The notes: generated by a model not told the origin, from the letters alone. A stretch of 64,000 nucleotides of DNA from Oegoconia quadripuncta (GCA_949316235.1 OX438760.1:560501-624500); one strand, 5' to 3'. Shown: positions 27,414 through 38,694, counted from the first letter of the stretch. A program made the numbers and translations.

Positions 27414-27596
27414 CAAAACAAGCCTTGGACTTCCAAATTTTTATTTCTTACAACACTACTTACGGCTTGTTTTTAACTTGACATACTTTTACCTGTAGGT
27501 GACTATACGTCATCCTATGACTGAACGTTGGTCAACTTCAGTAAACGAAAACAAATAGCGAAAGCCTATTAATGTCCAAATCCTTTTCCTTTCCAG

Positions 27597-27755
27597 TGCA
27601 TATCGTTCGCAGTGTCAGCAACTCTACTGCTAATGCTGGCGGCAAGGAGTGGACTCCTTAGAGCCGGGAAGACGCCCAAGGGTCAGGTGTTACTGCCGAT
27701 TCCACCACCAATCCCTGTGAATGCGGAACTATTGCCTTTAAAGGAGAAGATGTAG
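27597..27755 (+). CDS. candidate small membrane protein, terminal exon
   Basis: A strong acceptor (TCCTTTTCCTTTCCAG, 27581-27596) leads into 52 codons and TAG at 27753. The sequence is hydrophobic (SFAVSATLLLMLAARSG), then basic (LLRAGKTPKG), then proline-rich (LLPIPPPIPV), ending LLPLKEKM. Base composition is richer in G and C than its surroundings, as for a real exon. AATAAA at 28131-28136 could end the transcript, just before the foldback element at 28175. I do not recognise the protein; it may be the last exon of a longer gene. Confidence 0.45.
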   Translation, partial: CISFAVSATLLLMLAARSGLLRAGKTPKGQVLLPIPPPIPVNAELLPLKEKM

Positions 27756-28174
27756 ATTAGATAATAGATTTAGATAAACTTTACTACTAATATCATAATG
27801 GCGAAAGTTTGGATATGCAATATGCATCCCGTTCTTACAATGAATTTGCATTTAGCCATCCCGCTTGGCGATTGTGATTGCCGAAGTGTCTCATTCGCCT
27901 TACACGTGTCCACTATTCGGGCATGGCTTACTGAACTCGGAGACGATAATCCCACATCTACACACATCCAACTGTAACCCTAAAAGCCAGGATCAACAGT
28001 GATACTCGACATGGCGTCTACTGAAGGTAGACGGTACCCTACGTGACTCTATTGCTACCTTGGACCACAGACTAATTAAAGAAAGAAATATGCAAGTAGG
28101 AAAAGAAGTTACCCAAGTGGGAGTATAGCCAATAAAATGCAAAGCGGTACCAAGGCCAACCCTATGGGGAATCA
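27756..28174. other. possible 3' UTR of the candidate small gene
   Basis: No repeat recognised. AATAAA at 28131. Minus-strand open frames of 65 and 74 codons here have no recognisable features. Confidence 0.3.
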
Positions 28175-28309
28175 GGGATTGGTACCTAAAATCAACATTC
28201 TTTAGATCAACTTTCATTATATCAAAACCAATAGGTCAACAGTGTAACAGGTCAACCATTTATTGTATCACTAATTTGTTATATCAATAAATAAATAAAT
28301 AAAAAATAA

Positions 28310-28572
28310 ATAAATATCCTTAGACATACACACAGCGCCATCTAGTTCCACAGTAAGCAACTATAGGCTTGTGTTGTGGATACCAGATGGTTGATATACT
28401 ACATAAATACTTTTTTTTTTTGTAAATAAATACTTATTATAAATGAAAACATCCATAACTCGGGTACACAATGTCCGTATTCATCACACGAACATTATGC
28501 CCCTAGCGGGATTCGAACCCGCAACCTTTTGGTATAGTGGTCAGAGTTGCTAACCACTACACCAAACAGGTC
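28310..28572 (-). mobile_element. SINE-C, full length (left arm)
   Basis: Reference-quality copy: the inverse head GACCTGTTTGGTGTAGTGGT (box A), box B GGGTTCGAATCCCGC, body with AACATCCATAACTCGGGTAC, end CGCCATCTAGTTCC...TATCCTTAGAC and (AAAT)n tail. Confidence 0.9.
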
Positions 28573-28867
28573 GTCAAATGTTTCATTAGATCAACAGATT
28601 ATTTTGTCAACAATTAACTACATCAACTGTTTACGAGTTCAAATAGGTGTCATTAAAGGTCATAACACTTATGTGGCATTGTCAAGTTAATGAATAGATT
28701 TCCTAACCTAAACTAACCTAACTGTGATATATGTACCATTCTAAATAAATGTAGTACGTGTTTCTTTTTTCTCATATTCTCGTAATTGACAGCTATTTGA
28801 ACTCGTAAACAGTTGATGAAGTTAATTGTTGACAAAATAATCTGTTGATCTAATGAAACATTTGACG

Positions 28868-29130
28868 ACCTGTTTGGTGTAGTGGTTAGCAACTCTGACC
28901 ACTATACCAAAAGGTTGCGGGTTCGAATCCCGCTAGGGGCATAATGTTCGTGTGATGAATACGGACATTGTGTACCCGAGTTATGGATGTTTTCATTTAT
29001 AATAAGTATTTATTTACAAAAAAAAAAAGTATTTATGTAGTATATCAACCATCTGGTATCCACAACACAAGCCTATAGTTGCTTACTGTGGAACTAGATG
29101 GCGCTGTGTGTATGTCTAAGGATATTTATT
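28868..29130 (+). mobile_element. SINE-C, full length (right arm)
   Basis: Mirror of 28310-28572 and essentially identical to it, so the arm duplication happened after the SINE inserted. Confidence 0.9.
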
Positions 29131-29265
29131 TATTTTTTATTTATTTATTTATTGATGTAACAAATTATTGGTACAATAAATGGTTGACCTGTTACACTGT
29201 TGACCTATTGGTGTTGATATAATGAAAATTGATCTAAAGAATGCTGATTTTAAGTACCAATCCTG

Positions 29266-29775
29266 GGCAATCACTAGGAGAGGGTATGTGGATTTTTGCC
29301 AGACTAGTAACCACCAGACAGTCAGTGTTTTTGAGCTGCTACTTGGCTAAACGACTGCTTTCAATTAAAAATAAGGACCGACTATTTAAAGCACCCTCCA
29401 AAGCACGTGGGAGACGGCAAACTATTTGTATAATTTTGTTTTGTGGGTTAAAATTGAGGCATAGTTTAAATCAGTACATTGTCTGCTTTCATAAATTACA
29501 GATGATTAAAAAAAATATTTAAAAAACCCGATTTGGCCAACTAAAAATATGGTAACGCCTTAAATATATAAAGCATTTATTACACACATTCATTTAACTT
29601 TTGTAGATCGATACAATTATAGCATACGTATTAAAGGATTATTTAACAATAATTGTGCTGCTGACACATTCGTTCACATGTATGTGAATGCTGCTGCAGC
29701 ACAAAAGGGTCCTGGCTTAGTGTATGGAATAGCTCAAAAAGCAAAACGCTGATTTTCAGGCAGCAGAACATTTTT
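29266..29775. other. no supported feature
   Basis: AT-rich sequence; one 93-codon open frame at 29241-29522 overlaps the palindrome end and shows no domain. Confidence 0.4.
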
Positions 29776-29777
29776 GG

Positions 29778-30052
29778 ACAATAATAATAAATAAATAATA
29801 ATAATAAATGTCTTTGCACAAACACACAGCGCCATCTAGGCCCACAGTAAGCATCTAGGCTTGTGTTATGGATACCAGATGTTTGATAAACTACGTAAAT
29901 ACATGTATAAATGAAAAACATCCATAACTCGGGAACACAATGTCTGTATTCATCATACAAACATGTGCTAGGGGCACATGTTTGTATGATTCGAACCCGC
30001 GACCATTTGGTATAGTAGCAGAGTTTCTAACCACTACACCAAACAGGTCGTC
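29778..30052 (-). mobile_element. SINE-C with internal duplication
   Basis: CACAGCGCCATCTAGGCCC at left, head inverse ACCACTACACCAAACAGG at right; the ACATGTTTGTATGAT segment is rearranged as a short inverted repeat near 29955-29990. Confidence 0.8.
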
Positions 30053-30109
30053 AAATCAACACAATAAGTGTACCCCCTATAATATGTATTGTAACCCTCT
30101 CTTTGATTT

Positions 30110-30573
30110 AGCAGCTCTACAAACGTCTGCTGTGTACAGCAGATATACCGTAGTATATCTCACTTGTAATATAGTGGTTGAGCCACGCTGTAAGCTATTA
30201 GCTTGCAGCATGAATGGGCCGGCTCGACCGGGGAAGTACCACCCTCTCGCAGAAGACCGACGTCTGAGTAGTGGCATTTGCCACTGCGCTTCGTCCGGTG
30301 AGCGAGGGCGCCGGAGGCCCACCTTCCAGTCTCTCTCCAGAATGGTAGCGGTATTTAAAGAGTTAGTACCCCTGGAGGGTACCAGCACTGCTGGAGAATC
30401 CCTCATCGCTCAGGCTGCCCTACTTATTCTGGGGTGGACACCTTCCTCAAAGGCCGGCAACGCATCTGTGACCCTTTTGGTGTTGCGGGTGTCCATGGGC
30501 GGCGGTGATTGCTTTCCATCAGGTGACCCGCATGCTCGTTTGCTGCCCTCTCATATAAAAAAAAAAAAATATA
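30110..30573 (+). mobile_element. SINE sharing its 3' end with LINE-p
   Basis: A tRNA-like 5' part (GTGGTTGAGCCACGC ... GGCTCGACCGGGG, box-B-like) and a central GC-rich body are followed, from about 30434, by sequence nearly identical to LINE-p 173-300 (CACCTTCCTCAAAGGCCGG ... CCCTCTCATATA) and a poly-A. This is the classic LINE/SINE partner arrangement. A 212-codon open frame across it is not a gene. Confidence 0.75.
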
Positions 30574-30744
30574 TATAATTTCAGAATCCTCATGATGAGC
30601 CATTTCCTGTGATACCCATATTTTAGCCCTGGAATTTCCTTTTTTTAATTTGTCTGCTGTAGTTTAGTTTTTTGAGACGTAACCTATCCTATAATACTTG
30701 AACTGTCATGAGGAATCTAACGATACCTAATTGAGAGGGTGTAT

Positions 30745-31046
30745 GCCGTACAGTGGCGCCCTCATTGAAAACGTAGAGACTTCTTTTTAAATACATGAAT
30801 AAATAAAAGGGAACTGCACTCGGGAAGCCTAACCGCCTATAAATGATACCTAAATAGTTTGATGGGGATTATTCTCCCAAATTCACGATTATAAATAAAA
30901 AGTGGAAATTCTCGAAAATAACCGTAATTTTATGTATCATTTGTAAAGCTTTTAGGCCTCTCGATTCCAGGTCAGAGCGATTTTATTGATTTATTTTGTA
31001 TTTAAAAAGAAATCTTAATTTATCCAATGAGGGCGCCACTGGACGG
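30745..31046. mobile_element. MITE-2, about 300 bp
   Basis: Long imperfect inverted ends: left GCCGTACAGTGGCGCCCTCA, right inverse TCCGTCCAGTGGCGCCCTCA, each continued by ATTTCTTTTTAAATACA. No coding capacity. A related copy at 31417-32262 holds the hAT-like insertion. Confidence 0.7.
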
Positions 31047-31416
31047 AATAAACCCTCCTAATTTACTAAAATCCATCCCTTTGGGTGTGCTACGAGGAAA
31101 TAAAGATCTTCTTCTTCAGTCGGGTAAAAAAGAAAATGATTCAATATTTCAAACTTATAATAATTGGTTAATTAAAAAATATATAATAATAGTAATCAGT
31201 AAGTGCCATTAAGGAAGCCATTTTACTTTACTTATTCATACAGAATCAATAGCATTATTATAAAACGTTCGTCTATTATTATATTACTTATTTTAAGTCA
31301 ATTACAGATTCTTACTTCATAACCTTAATAAGTTTATTGTAAATGAGTAGAAAACCTAAAAAATAACAGTTTTCATATGTTTCTCCAGCCACCACATACA
31401 CTAATTAAGAGAGTTT

Positions 31417-32262
31417 AATCCGTCTAGTAGTGATGAAACGGAAGTGTCTTAGCGGAACCAGAAACGGAAACAGATGTCAAAAGTAAATTTTAGCAGAAAC
31501 GGAAACGGATGCAGAAACGGAAGTGTAAATAATATGAAAAAAAAAAACAAATTTACAAATATGTTTCTTTATTAAGTATCAAATACACCAAATCTAGATT
31601 AGAAATAGATATATTAGAAATCAACTATAGAAAACAATATTGCAACTTTGCAACTGAACATTTTATTAATATTCAAAATTAAGTAGTGGTACGTTATATT
31701 TTATGAAAAGTAATTTGGCCGCTTTTGCACCTAACAATCTGTTCCGGTGTTCTTCGTATATAAGACCAGCTCCGCTAAATATAAAACTGGCAAAAAAAAA
31801 GAAGATAAATATCTAACTCTCAGCCGTCGTAAAATTCCGATTGTATCTCCGTTATAAAAGTAGCGGAAACAGAAGCAGAAACGAATGTTGAAAAGCGCAC
31901 GGAACTTCCACACTTGCGGAAACAGAAACAGAGATCCGTTGCATCACTACTGTCTAGTAGCGCCGTCATTCAATAAATTAAGATTTATTTTTATATAATA
32001 TATTTTATTTAAATAAAAAATATTGCTCTGATCTGCACCCGAAAAGTCTAAAAGCCTATACATACCTAAATATCTTTAATTACGATTTTTAAAATTTATT
32101 AATAAAAACGGTCACTTTTTTATAATCATGAATTCTGTAAAATGAACCCCATCAAGGCTATGTATTATTTATTATTCGCTTTTAGGCTTCTCGAGTACAG
32201 GTCAGAGAGAATTTTTTTTATTCTGTATTTAAAAAGAAATCTTGTTTTATTTAATAACCTTT
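31417..32262. mobile_element. MITE-2 copy interrupted by a hAT-like element
   Basis: Left end AATCCGTCTAG (31417-31427) resumes after the insertion at 31950 as CTGTCTAGTAGCGCCGTCA; right end near 32200-32262 (GTATTTAAAAAGAAATC). Confidence 0.65.
31428..31949. mobile_element. 522-bp hAT-like non-autonomous element
   Basis: Terminal inverted repeats TAGTGATGAAACGG / CCGTTGCATCACTA (one mismatch) are flanked by an 8-bp target duplication CCGTCTAG (31420-31427) / CTGTCTAG (31950-31957), one mismatch. Subterminal GGAAAC(A/G)GAA(A/G)C repeats occur at both ends, as in many hAT elements. No transposase frame. Confidence 0.8.
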
Positions 32263-32684
32263 CTTAAAAACTTTATGTGTGTGTGTGTGGCAAGCACAGG
32301 TGTCACATAAAATATTTAGTTGACGTTGACGTAACATCGAAGCTTAGCGTTCATATTATACTTTTAATTAATAACTTTAGTGAATAAGTACTTAGTAAAT
32401 GTGATACTAACAGATTATTTTAGTTTGTTTAAGAGGAAATTTGAATTTTATTAATAAAATTTAATTATGTGTTTTTGGGAATTTTTGTTACCTGTCCACC
32501 CGGCATTCCATAGAAATAAATTTATCGATTCTAATGAAACCTTATATGTATAAGCACGATACATAAATCTAAAAAGTTAGTTGAGAAAATTTTCGATAAA
32601 TAGTAGAACTGCAAAATTAGAGCGTCCTTAAGTTTTCCATAGTAACATAAAAAATGCAATACATACATACATACATACATAATG
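32263..32684. other. AT-rich, ends in (ATAC)n
   Basis: No gene signal. (TACA)n at 32659-32681 is the inverted tail of the RTE element that follows. Confidence 0.5.
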
Positions 32685-33398
32685 TCACGCCTGTTTCCCG
32701 CTGGGGTAGGCAGAGACCACAGACTTCCACTTGCTACGATCCTGACACACCTCTTCTGCTTCCTTCACTCTCATAAGGTTGTTCATACATGCTCGTCGGT
32801 TTAGGGTACTCTTGACTTGGCCTTTCTTTAAGACGTCCCCGATTTGATCATGGTACGTTCGCCGTGGTCTTCCCCTACCAACACTACCATCCACATTCGC
32901 TTCGTATATCTCTTTCGTAAGTCTTCTTTCATCCATCCTCTCCACATGTCCAAACCATCTCAGCATACCTTTTTCAATCTTTGTCACTACATCTTCATTC
33001 ACACTGCTTAACTCTCTAATTACACTATTTCTGATTCTATCTTTCAGAGTCACCCCATTCATACTTCTCAATGATCTCATTTCCACTGCATTTATTCTAC
33101 TTTCATTCTTCTTTTGCCATACCCAGCATTCACTGCCGTAAGTCAGTGTTGGAACCAGCACCCCGCCATGAACAGCCAGACGAGCTTTTTTGGACACATT
33201 CTGGCTCCTCATAAAGACATGCAGAGCACTGCATTTACCTGATTTCCGGCATTCACTCTTCTTTCGATGTCCTTTTCACACTTTCCATCCCTTGTAAGCA
33301 GTGAACCCAAATACACAAACTCACGCACTTGCTCCACTTTTTCTCCGTCTATCAAAATATTGCAATCCGTCATACATACCCCTCTCTCAAATGCAATA
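32685..33398 (-). pseudogene. RTE-type LINE C-terminus, 5' truncated, frameshifted
   Basis: The inverse frame 33212-32685 encodes [29 protein letters not shown] and [11 protein letters not shown], ending SAYPSGKQA. Upstream, [19 protein letters not shown] (33398-33230) continues it in another frame, so one indel lies near 33225. Truncated at the MITE-3 start at 33401. Confidence 0.85.
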
Positions 33399-33400
33399 TA

Positions 33401-33720
33401 CAGGGTGAATTTTAATTCGTATCATTCCCATATACTGGTGACGCCACTCTTGATTACGAACACTTTCCCCAAAGAACCATAGCGGAATTCGATTAAAAAA
33501 TTTTCGATAACCCATAGTAAGTCATTCTGAAACCACCTTTAGTATGGAACAAAATATTCGTCTGGTGACTCCATTCCTGATTACGAACAACTTTCCACTA
33601 GAAACCATACCCGAATTCAGGCGAAAATTGTTTGTATAACCGATTTTCACCGAATAGAGCTAAAAAAACCACACTCAAATCCGACTACGTATTACTATCA
33701 CACGTCCGGACAGACCGGAC
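33401..33720. mobile_element. MITE-3, left part
   Basis: TA + CAGGGTGAATTTTAATTCGT start, body CCATATACTGGTGACGCCAC repeated in degenerate form; right end not found. Confidence 0.6.
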
Positions 33721-33783
33721 ACACACACATACAAATACACATACACCCATACGCACACATACAAACACACACACAACGGTACA

Positions 33784-34165
33784 TCCGTCGTTTTATCGGG
33801 TGAGCACTTGACCTCAATCACTGATGTTAAATGAATATGAGGCTGAAGGTGGAAGCGTACTGACCCGGTAACCCCATCTCATTTGGTGGAACTAAAATAT
33901 AATTTTACTTAATAAATATAAATAAATGATAAATATTTCGGAAACTTACACCAATCATCTAGTCCCAAACTAAGCAAAACTTATGCTATGGATACTAGAT
34001 AACGGATAAACATACATAAATATTTATATAAACCTCCATGACTCCGAAATAAATGTTCGTATTCGTCACACAAACATTTACCCCTCGCGGGATTCGAACC
34101 CGTAACCGTTGGTTTCGCTGACAGGGTCACTACACCAACTATCCACTACACCAACCGGTCGTCGT
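33784..34165 (-). mobile_element. SINE-A fragment then SINE-B
   Basis: 33784-33888 is the 3' third of SINE-A. 33925-34165 is a good SINE-B (TTCGGAAACTTACACC ... GGGATTCGAACCCGTAACCG) with a small duplication (CTACACCAACTATCCACTAC) in its head. Confidence 0.75.
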
Positions 34166-34194
34166 TGAAACTTAGATCGTGATCAGTCATAATT

Positions 34195-34335
34195 ATTTTT
34201 ACCCCACTACGGAGGTCAAAACCGATCATCACCTTTTTGCCCTGATCCCAATGAAGACGCGAAATTATAAAGACCTCCGACTGCAGGAAAATCAATTTAT
34301 ATGCTACGATATTGTTTGAGAATGCGAATAAATGA
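34195..34335. repeat. foldback-type repeat half
   Basis: GACCTCCGACTGCAGGAAAA ... CGATATTGTTTGAG matches the right half of the palindromic element at 48065-48190. Confidence 0.55.
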
Positions 34336-34439
34336 ATGAATATGAATATGAATATGAAATATGAGAAAACAAATACCTATTTTTTTATTTATTACTAATC
34401 GATAAATAGGATATTTGCCACAACAGGACTTTGTTTCTG

Positions 34440-35190
34440 GATTCGGCATATACCTCGACCTACGATGCTTGTTTATAGCCTTTGTAATGACAAATTTAAA
34501 GATACGCGTTTTTGCAGTTCATTTTCTATAAATTTTTTAAATACTTTAGTGTTGTGGGAAAATACCGCGGACATAAATTGTATCTTTGTTCTGAAGAAAC
34601 TAGCGCTCCGCGCGATGTACAATCTGGGCCCCAGAGTGTCTCTTAGGAATAAATTTAAAGAAATTAATATATTAACATTAGCTTAGCAATATGTTTACGA
34701 AAATTTTATGTATGTAGGAAAAAATCTAGAATCGTTTAAGAAAAATAGTGATATACATAATGTTAATACCAGATATAAAAATAAACTTGTTGTTCATGTC
34801 AGTCCTTTACACAAGGTAAGTCATTTAAGGATCAATGTACACGATTTTATAATAATGTTCCAGTGGACATTCAAAATTTACCTTTAAATAAATTGGACAT
34901 TATTTACCAAAGGCTATTATAAAATTTCTGACTATCTGGATGATAAGCAAGCATGGACATAGACCACTCGACGTTATTCAGTCTAATTATACAATATAAT
35001 ATAATTGTAACCCAAACTTATTTAAAAGAGCAACCCTTGAGTTTCTTGCTCGTTCTTCTCTGGGGCTTCAGCTTTGTGAATGAGCTATAATGTCAAAACT
35101 TTAATAATATGATAAAAAATGTCACGTTTTCAATGGATAATTTTGATCCTACGAAATAAATATTTTTTTGTATTGATTGATTTGATTGAC
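34440..35190 (+). pseudogene. LINE-r ORF2 C-terminus and 3' UTR
   Basis: Frames with stops encode LKKLALRAMYNLGPRVSLR, KNSDIHNVNTRYKNKL and the C-terminal tail, then the 3' UTR (GAGTTTCTTGCTCGTTCTTC) and ATTGATTTGATTGA end. Same family as 60843-61541 and 62520-63240. Confidence 0.75.
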
Positions 35191-35605
35191 TCGTGTTTTA
35201 GTTTTTTAATTAATTCTGGATACGTAGTCGCTGTGATTGTGATCATCACATAATTTGAAGTCACATACAGTCTTCAGGCAGTAATCTTGTCAAAATAACC
35301 CCACATTTTCCGCCTTCGTCGTCGCGTACCAACGTTTATTCAGCTCGGCACGCGGTGGTGAATTCGATTTTGCATTATTTCCGGCATGGACCAAAGAAGA
35401 TTATCCTGCAAAGAGGACGCATTGGAAATAAAGGATTTCTCCACATCCCTAGGGTACATCAACAATTTTGTGACATGTGTGTTTTATTTTGTCCATTTTG
35501 AGTTTTCAAAAATATTTTGACATTGACGTAACTATGGTTAAACATGCTCGTAGTAGTATTTTATTGAATAATTTTGTAATTCTATAAATTATGACATATA
35601 TTAAT
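35191..35605. other. no supported feature
   Basis: Mixed-composition sequence, no frame over 60 codons. Confidence 0.4.
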
Positions 35606-35607
35606 TA

Positions 35608-36017
35608 TGGGGTGAAATTTAATCCGTGTAATTCCCAATAGTTAATGTCGAAGGCCACTCTTTATTACGAACAAATTTCCCCGAGGAACCAACCAATCAA
35701 TTCGATCAAAAAATTTTAGATTTCTCAAAGTGTACCATTCTGAAATCATTTTTACTAACTTCATGTACTATAACATGTATTTATGTCGTTTATCAACCAT
35801 CTGGTATCTATAATACAAGCCCAGTTGCTTAGTGTGGAACTAGATGGCGCTGTGTGTATGTGCAAAATATTTATTTATTATTATTATTGTGACACCATCT
35901 TTCGTCCGGTCCGGCAATTTTCGACTGAATTCGGCTATGGTACCTAGTGGAAAATTGTTCGTAATCAGGAATGCAGTCACCAGTAAACAGGAACTACACG
36001 AATTAAATTTCACCCTG
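35608..36017. mobile_element. MITE-3 with SINE-C inside
   Basis: Left end TA + TGGGGTGAAATTTAATCCG (decayed), right end inverse AATTAAATTTCACCCTG + TA. SINE-C 3' body (+) occupies about 35765-35885. A second right end lies at 36105-36160. Confidence 0.7.
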
Positions 36018-36176
36018 TATAGTTATTGTTTTTTTTTGAGGTCGGCTAAAAGATATTTCTCTATAACATACATACAAACATAAGCGTTTAAGGTTTAATA
36101 TTCATAATAAGGAGTGGAGTCAACAGTTAATGAGAATTACACGAATTCAAATTCACCCTGTATAAGTAAGTACTTA

Positions 36177-36290
36177 AATTAAATTTAAAAATTCATTGGT
36201 ACATGACCTGCTTGGGAATAAAACCCGGACCTCCCAAATTGAAATAAATACGTATTCGGCCTTATTATACTGTAACTTGTTCTGTATGCA
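36177..36290 (-). mobile_element. SINE-E fragment
   Basis: AATTCATTGGTACATGACCT followed by AAAACCCGGACCTCCCAAAT, matching 10630-10690. Confidence 0.4.
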
Positions 36291-36669
36291 CAATAAAATA
36301 AATAAAATAAAAAATATATTGGGAGATCACGTCATAATTCGTCCTCCGATAATTGGTGTAGTTGTCCGAATTATTTGTTCATTACTAGTATTATTATTTA
36401 ATAAAACGTATTACAACATCCTTAAACGCCCTCCTATACCATTATCATCCCCATAAGCCAGTGCTTCCACATCGAGTTACCGTTACCGGCCTTGATTTTA
36501 TTACCGCAGTCCGTCTGCGCCTTAACTTGCTTACTACCTTATAAACTTCCATCCTGAGTGCTTGACTTCCTTCAAGGTACGATTTGAATAAGTCTTAAGT
36601 TAGTAAAAGATTTATCTGAAGTGTTCTCAATAGGAGATTGTATAGGACATAATCCCCCTCGCACGTTTT

Positions 36670-37357
36670 AACCGCCTCCGTGGCTCAATGTAAACAACAT
36701 TGGGTTTACGATTCGGAGGTCGCGGGTTCGATCCCCAGCGGGGTACATGTTTAAGTACTCGGTTTGGTTGGTGGTAGGATATTTTAAATGTCCGCCTGGC
36801 TAGCTACCACCATCTTATCTAAATCTGCCGCCAAGCAGCAATATTGTGTTACAGCAATAGCATTGTTGTGTTCCGGTTTTTTTTTTTAATGCACAACGGA
36901 TTGGTACTTGACCTCAATCACACGTGATGTTAAGTGAAGATGAGGTCGAAGGTGGAAGCGTACTGACCCGGAAACCCCAACACATTTGGGGGACTGGCTA
37001 TCTTATCTCTGACAACCGGAACACAATAATGCTATCAACATTGCTGCTTGGCGGCAGATTTAGATAAGATGGTGGTAGCTAGCCAGGCGGGCATTTAAAA
37101 TGCCCTACCACCAACCAAACCTAGTACTAAACATGTACCCCGCTGGGGATCGAACCCGCGACCTCCGAATCGTAAACCCAATGTTGTTTACATTGAGCCA
37201 CGGAGGCGGTTAAAAGTCCGGTTGTCAGAGATAAGATAGTCAGTCCCCCAAATGTGTTGGGGTTTCCGGGTCATTTTTTTTCCACCTTCGACCTCATCTT
37301 CACTTAACATCAGGTGTGATTGAGGTCAAGTACGAACCCGTCGTGCATAAAAAAAAA
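36670..37357 (+). mobile_element. SINE-A split by an inverted SINE-A
   Basis: Outer copy 36670-36878 and 37217-37357 (+). The inner copy (36879-37216) sits between direct repeats TCCGGTT (36872-36878 / 37217-37223). Confidence 0.9.
36879..37216 (-). mobile_element. SINE-A, full length (reference copy)
   Basis: 338 bp. Read on its own strand: head AACCGCCTCCGTGGCTCAAT (box A), box B GGTTCGATCCCCAGC, body GTACTCGGTTTGGT ... CTGCCGCCAAGCAGC ... GTGTTCCGGTTGTCAGAG ... CATCAGGTGTGATTGAGGTC, poly-A. tRNA-derived, dispersed about two dozen times here. Confidence 0.93.
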
Positions 37358-38214
37358 CTTTCATTCATGTTAGCCTTGTAGTCACAAGTTCAGCGTTTAA
37401 TTTTAGCGCTTTCAAGCCGCCCCCCTACAGGCAAAACTTGGCTTAATAACTGGCTTCAATTATACCGACTGTTAAACGTGATCTCCACAATAAAAAACAC
37501 TAGTTACCTATTAAAGGATTAACCGCCATTGCTAATGAATACCGACTGCGGCACGAATGCTTACAGCTTTAAAAATGTAAAATCTGACTATTTTAAGTGT
37601 ACCCTGTGTACCTACAAAATAAAGCATTTAAATTAAAAATCCATCAATCAAATCGAGTACTAAACGGAGATTACAGGTTCGACTCCCTGCTGGGTCCAAT
37701 ACAGAGCATATTCCATTCTACAACGTAATACTGATTTAAAACTAAACATAACTACCCACATATTTGGATAATCATAAATTACTCATTTCCCACTATTAGA
37801 GTAAACATTTTTCATGTTAGCAACATTGTTTACATTATTCCACGGAATTAAATGCACCGTTCAATAACATTAGAGTTTCAATTTGCTGAAAGTGGCGCGA
37901 CAGGGAAAATCCGTCAACGTTGTTATCGGTGGAGGCATGCGGCACTCCGCGGATAAAACCGCTTGCCACATTATTGAGTCCCTCCGACAATCCTGTCGTA
38001 AAAAGTGTACTGGAGAGATTTAGTGTTGCCAATTTTCTAAATCAAAGCCCCTTGAAATCATAAAATTGTTTAGTGGTATAGTCAAGTGCAGTTGGAAGAT
38101 TAGTTTGTTAGTAATAGAATGCTGTCGAATCAATCTGGAAGCTAAAGTGATTGCGGTAGGTTTGAAAGAGATCGTATAACGTTCAAGTTTGGTAGATACT
38201 GGTGAGTTTAATGC
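37358..38214. other. LINE-r tail fragment and unassigned sequence
   Basis: 37570-37655 is a + strand LINE-r 3' end (AAGTGTACCCTGTGTACCTA, AATAAAGCATTT). 37835-38032 holds a minus-strand 65-codon frame (SGFIRGVPHASTDNN) in slightly GC-richer DNA; not recognised. Confidence 0.35.
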
Positions 38215-38694
38215 TTGTCAGTTAGATTAATTTTTGAACAGATGAAATTTCAACAACTTGGAAACGAGCCATGTGTCTACGTGAGAAAGAGTCAGCACAG
38301 GTTCATCATCATAGCGGTATATGTTGATGATATACTTATATTCTGGAACAATAAGAGTGAGATGTTGCAGATTAAGAAAGAATTGATGGAGACTTTCGAA
38401 ATGAGAGATCTTGGAAAAGCGGATCTGTTCCTAGGTATGCGCCTAAAGCAATCAGAGGATTGTATAACACTAGATCAAGAGAAGTATCTGGAGAAAGTGT
38501 TGGCAAAGTTTAATATGGATAACTGTAAACCTGTATCCACTCCGCTGGTGCCAGGTCAGAGATTGACCAAGCCGGTAGATGTTAACTACGAGCGGCCTAA
38601 GAACATTCCCTATCGTGAGTTGATCGGATCCATGATGTACCTCGCTGTATGTACAAGACCCGACATCGCCTATGCTATAAGGTTAAACATTTGA
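38215..38694 (+). pseudogene. Ty1/Copia reverse transcriptase fragment
   Basis: 159 codons with the RT catalytic box VYVDDIL, then LGKADLFLGMRL, KYLEKVLAKF, CKPVSTPL and ELIGSMMYLAVCTRPDIAYA, the usual order at the end of the Copia RT domain. It is truncated on both sides: no integrase, RNase H or LTR nearby. The frame is still open, suggesting a fairly recent insertion. Confidence 0.9.

Larger units (their letters stand above)
28175..29265. mobile_element. 1.1-kb foldback-like palindrome with SINE-C in both arms
   Basis: Arms 28175-28652 and 28788-29265 are inverted copies with only scattered differences, around a loop of about 135 bp. Each arm contains the same SINE-C at the same position, and the arm outside the SINE is made of short degenerate units of about 16-17 bp carrying (A/G)TCAAC. 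The arm structure resembles Foldback elements, whose long inverted ends are built of short tandem units. Confidence 0.75.

Noticed and set aside
28560..28940. tRNA genes (box A and box B present)
   Set aside because: These are SINE-C heads: acceptor stems do not pair and the sequence continues into a SINE body; the same holds for all SINE-A, B, D and E heads.
29940..30578. 212-codon open frame, the longest in the window
   Set aside because: It runs through SINE-C remains, the SINE body and the shared LINE-p tail; no domain, and the same DNA elsewhere is clearly repeat.
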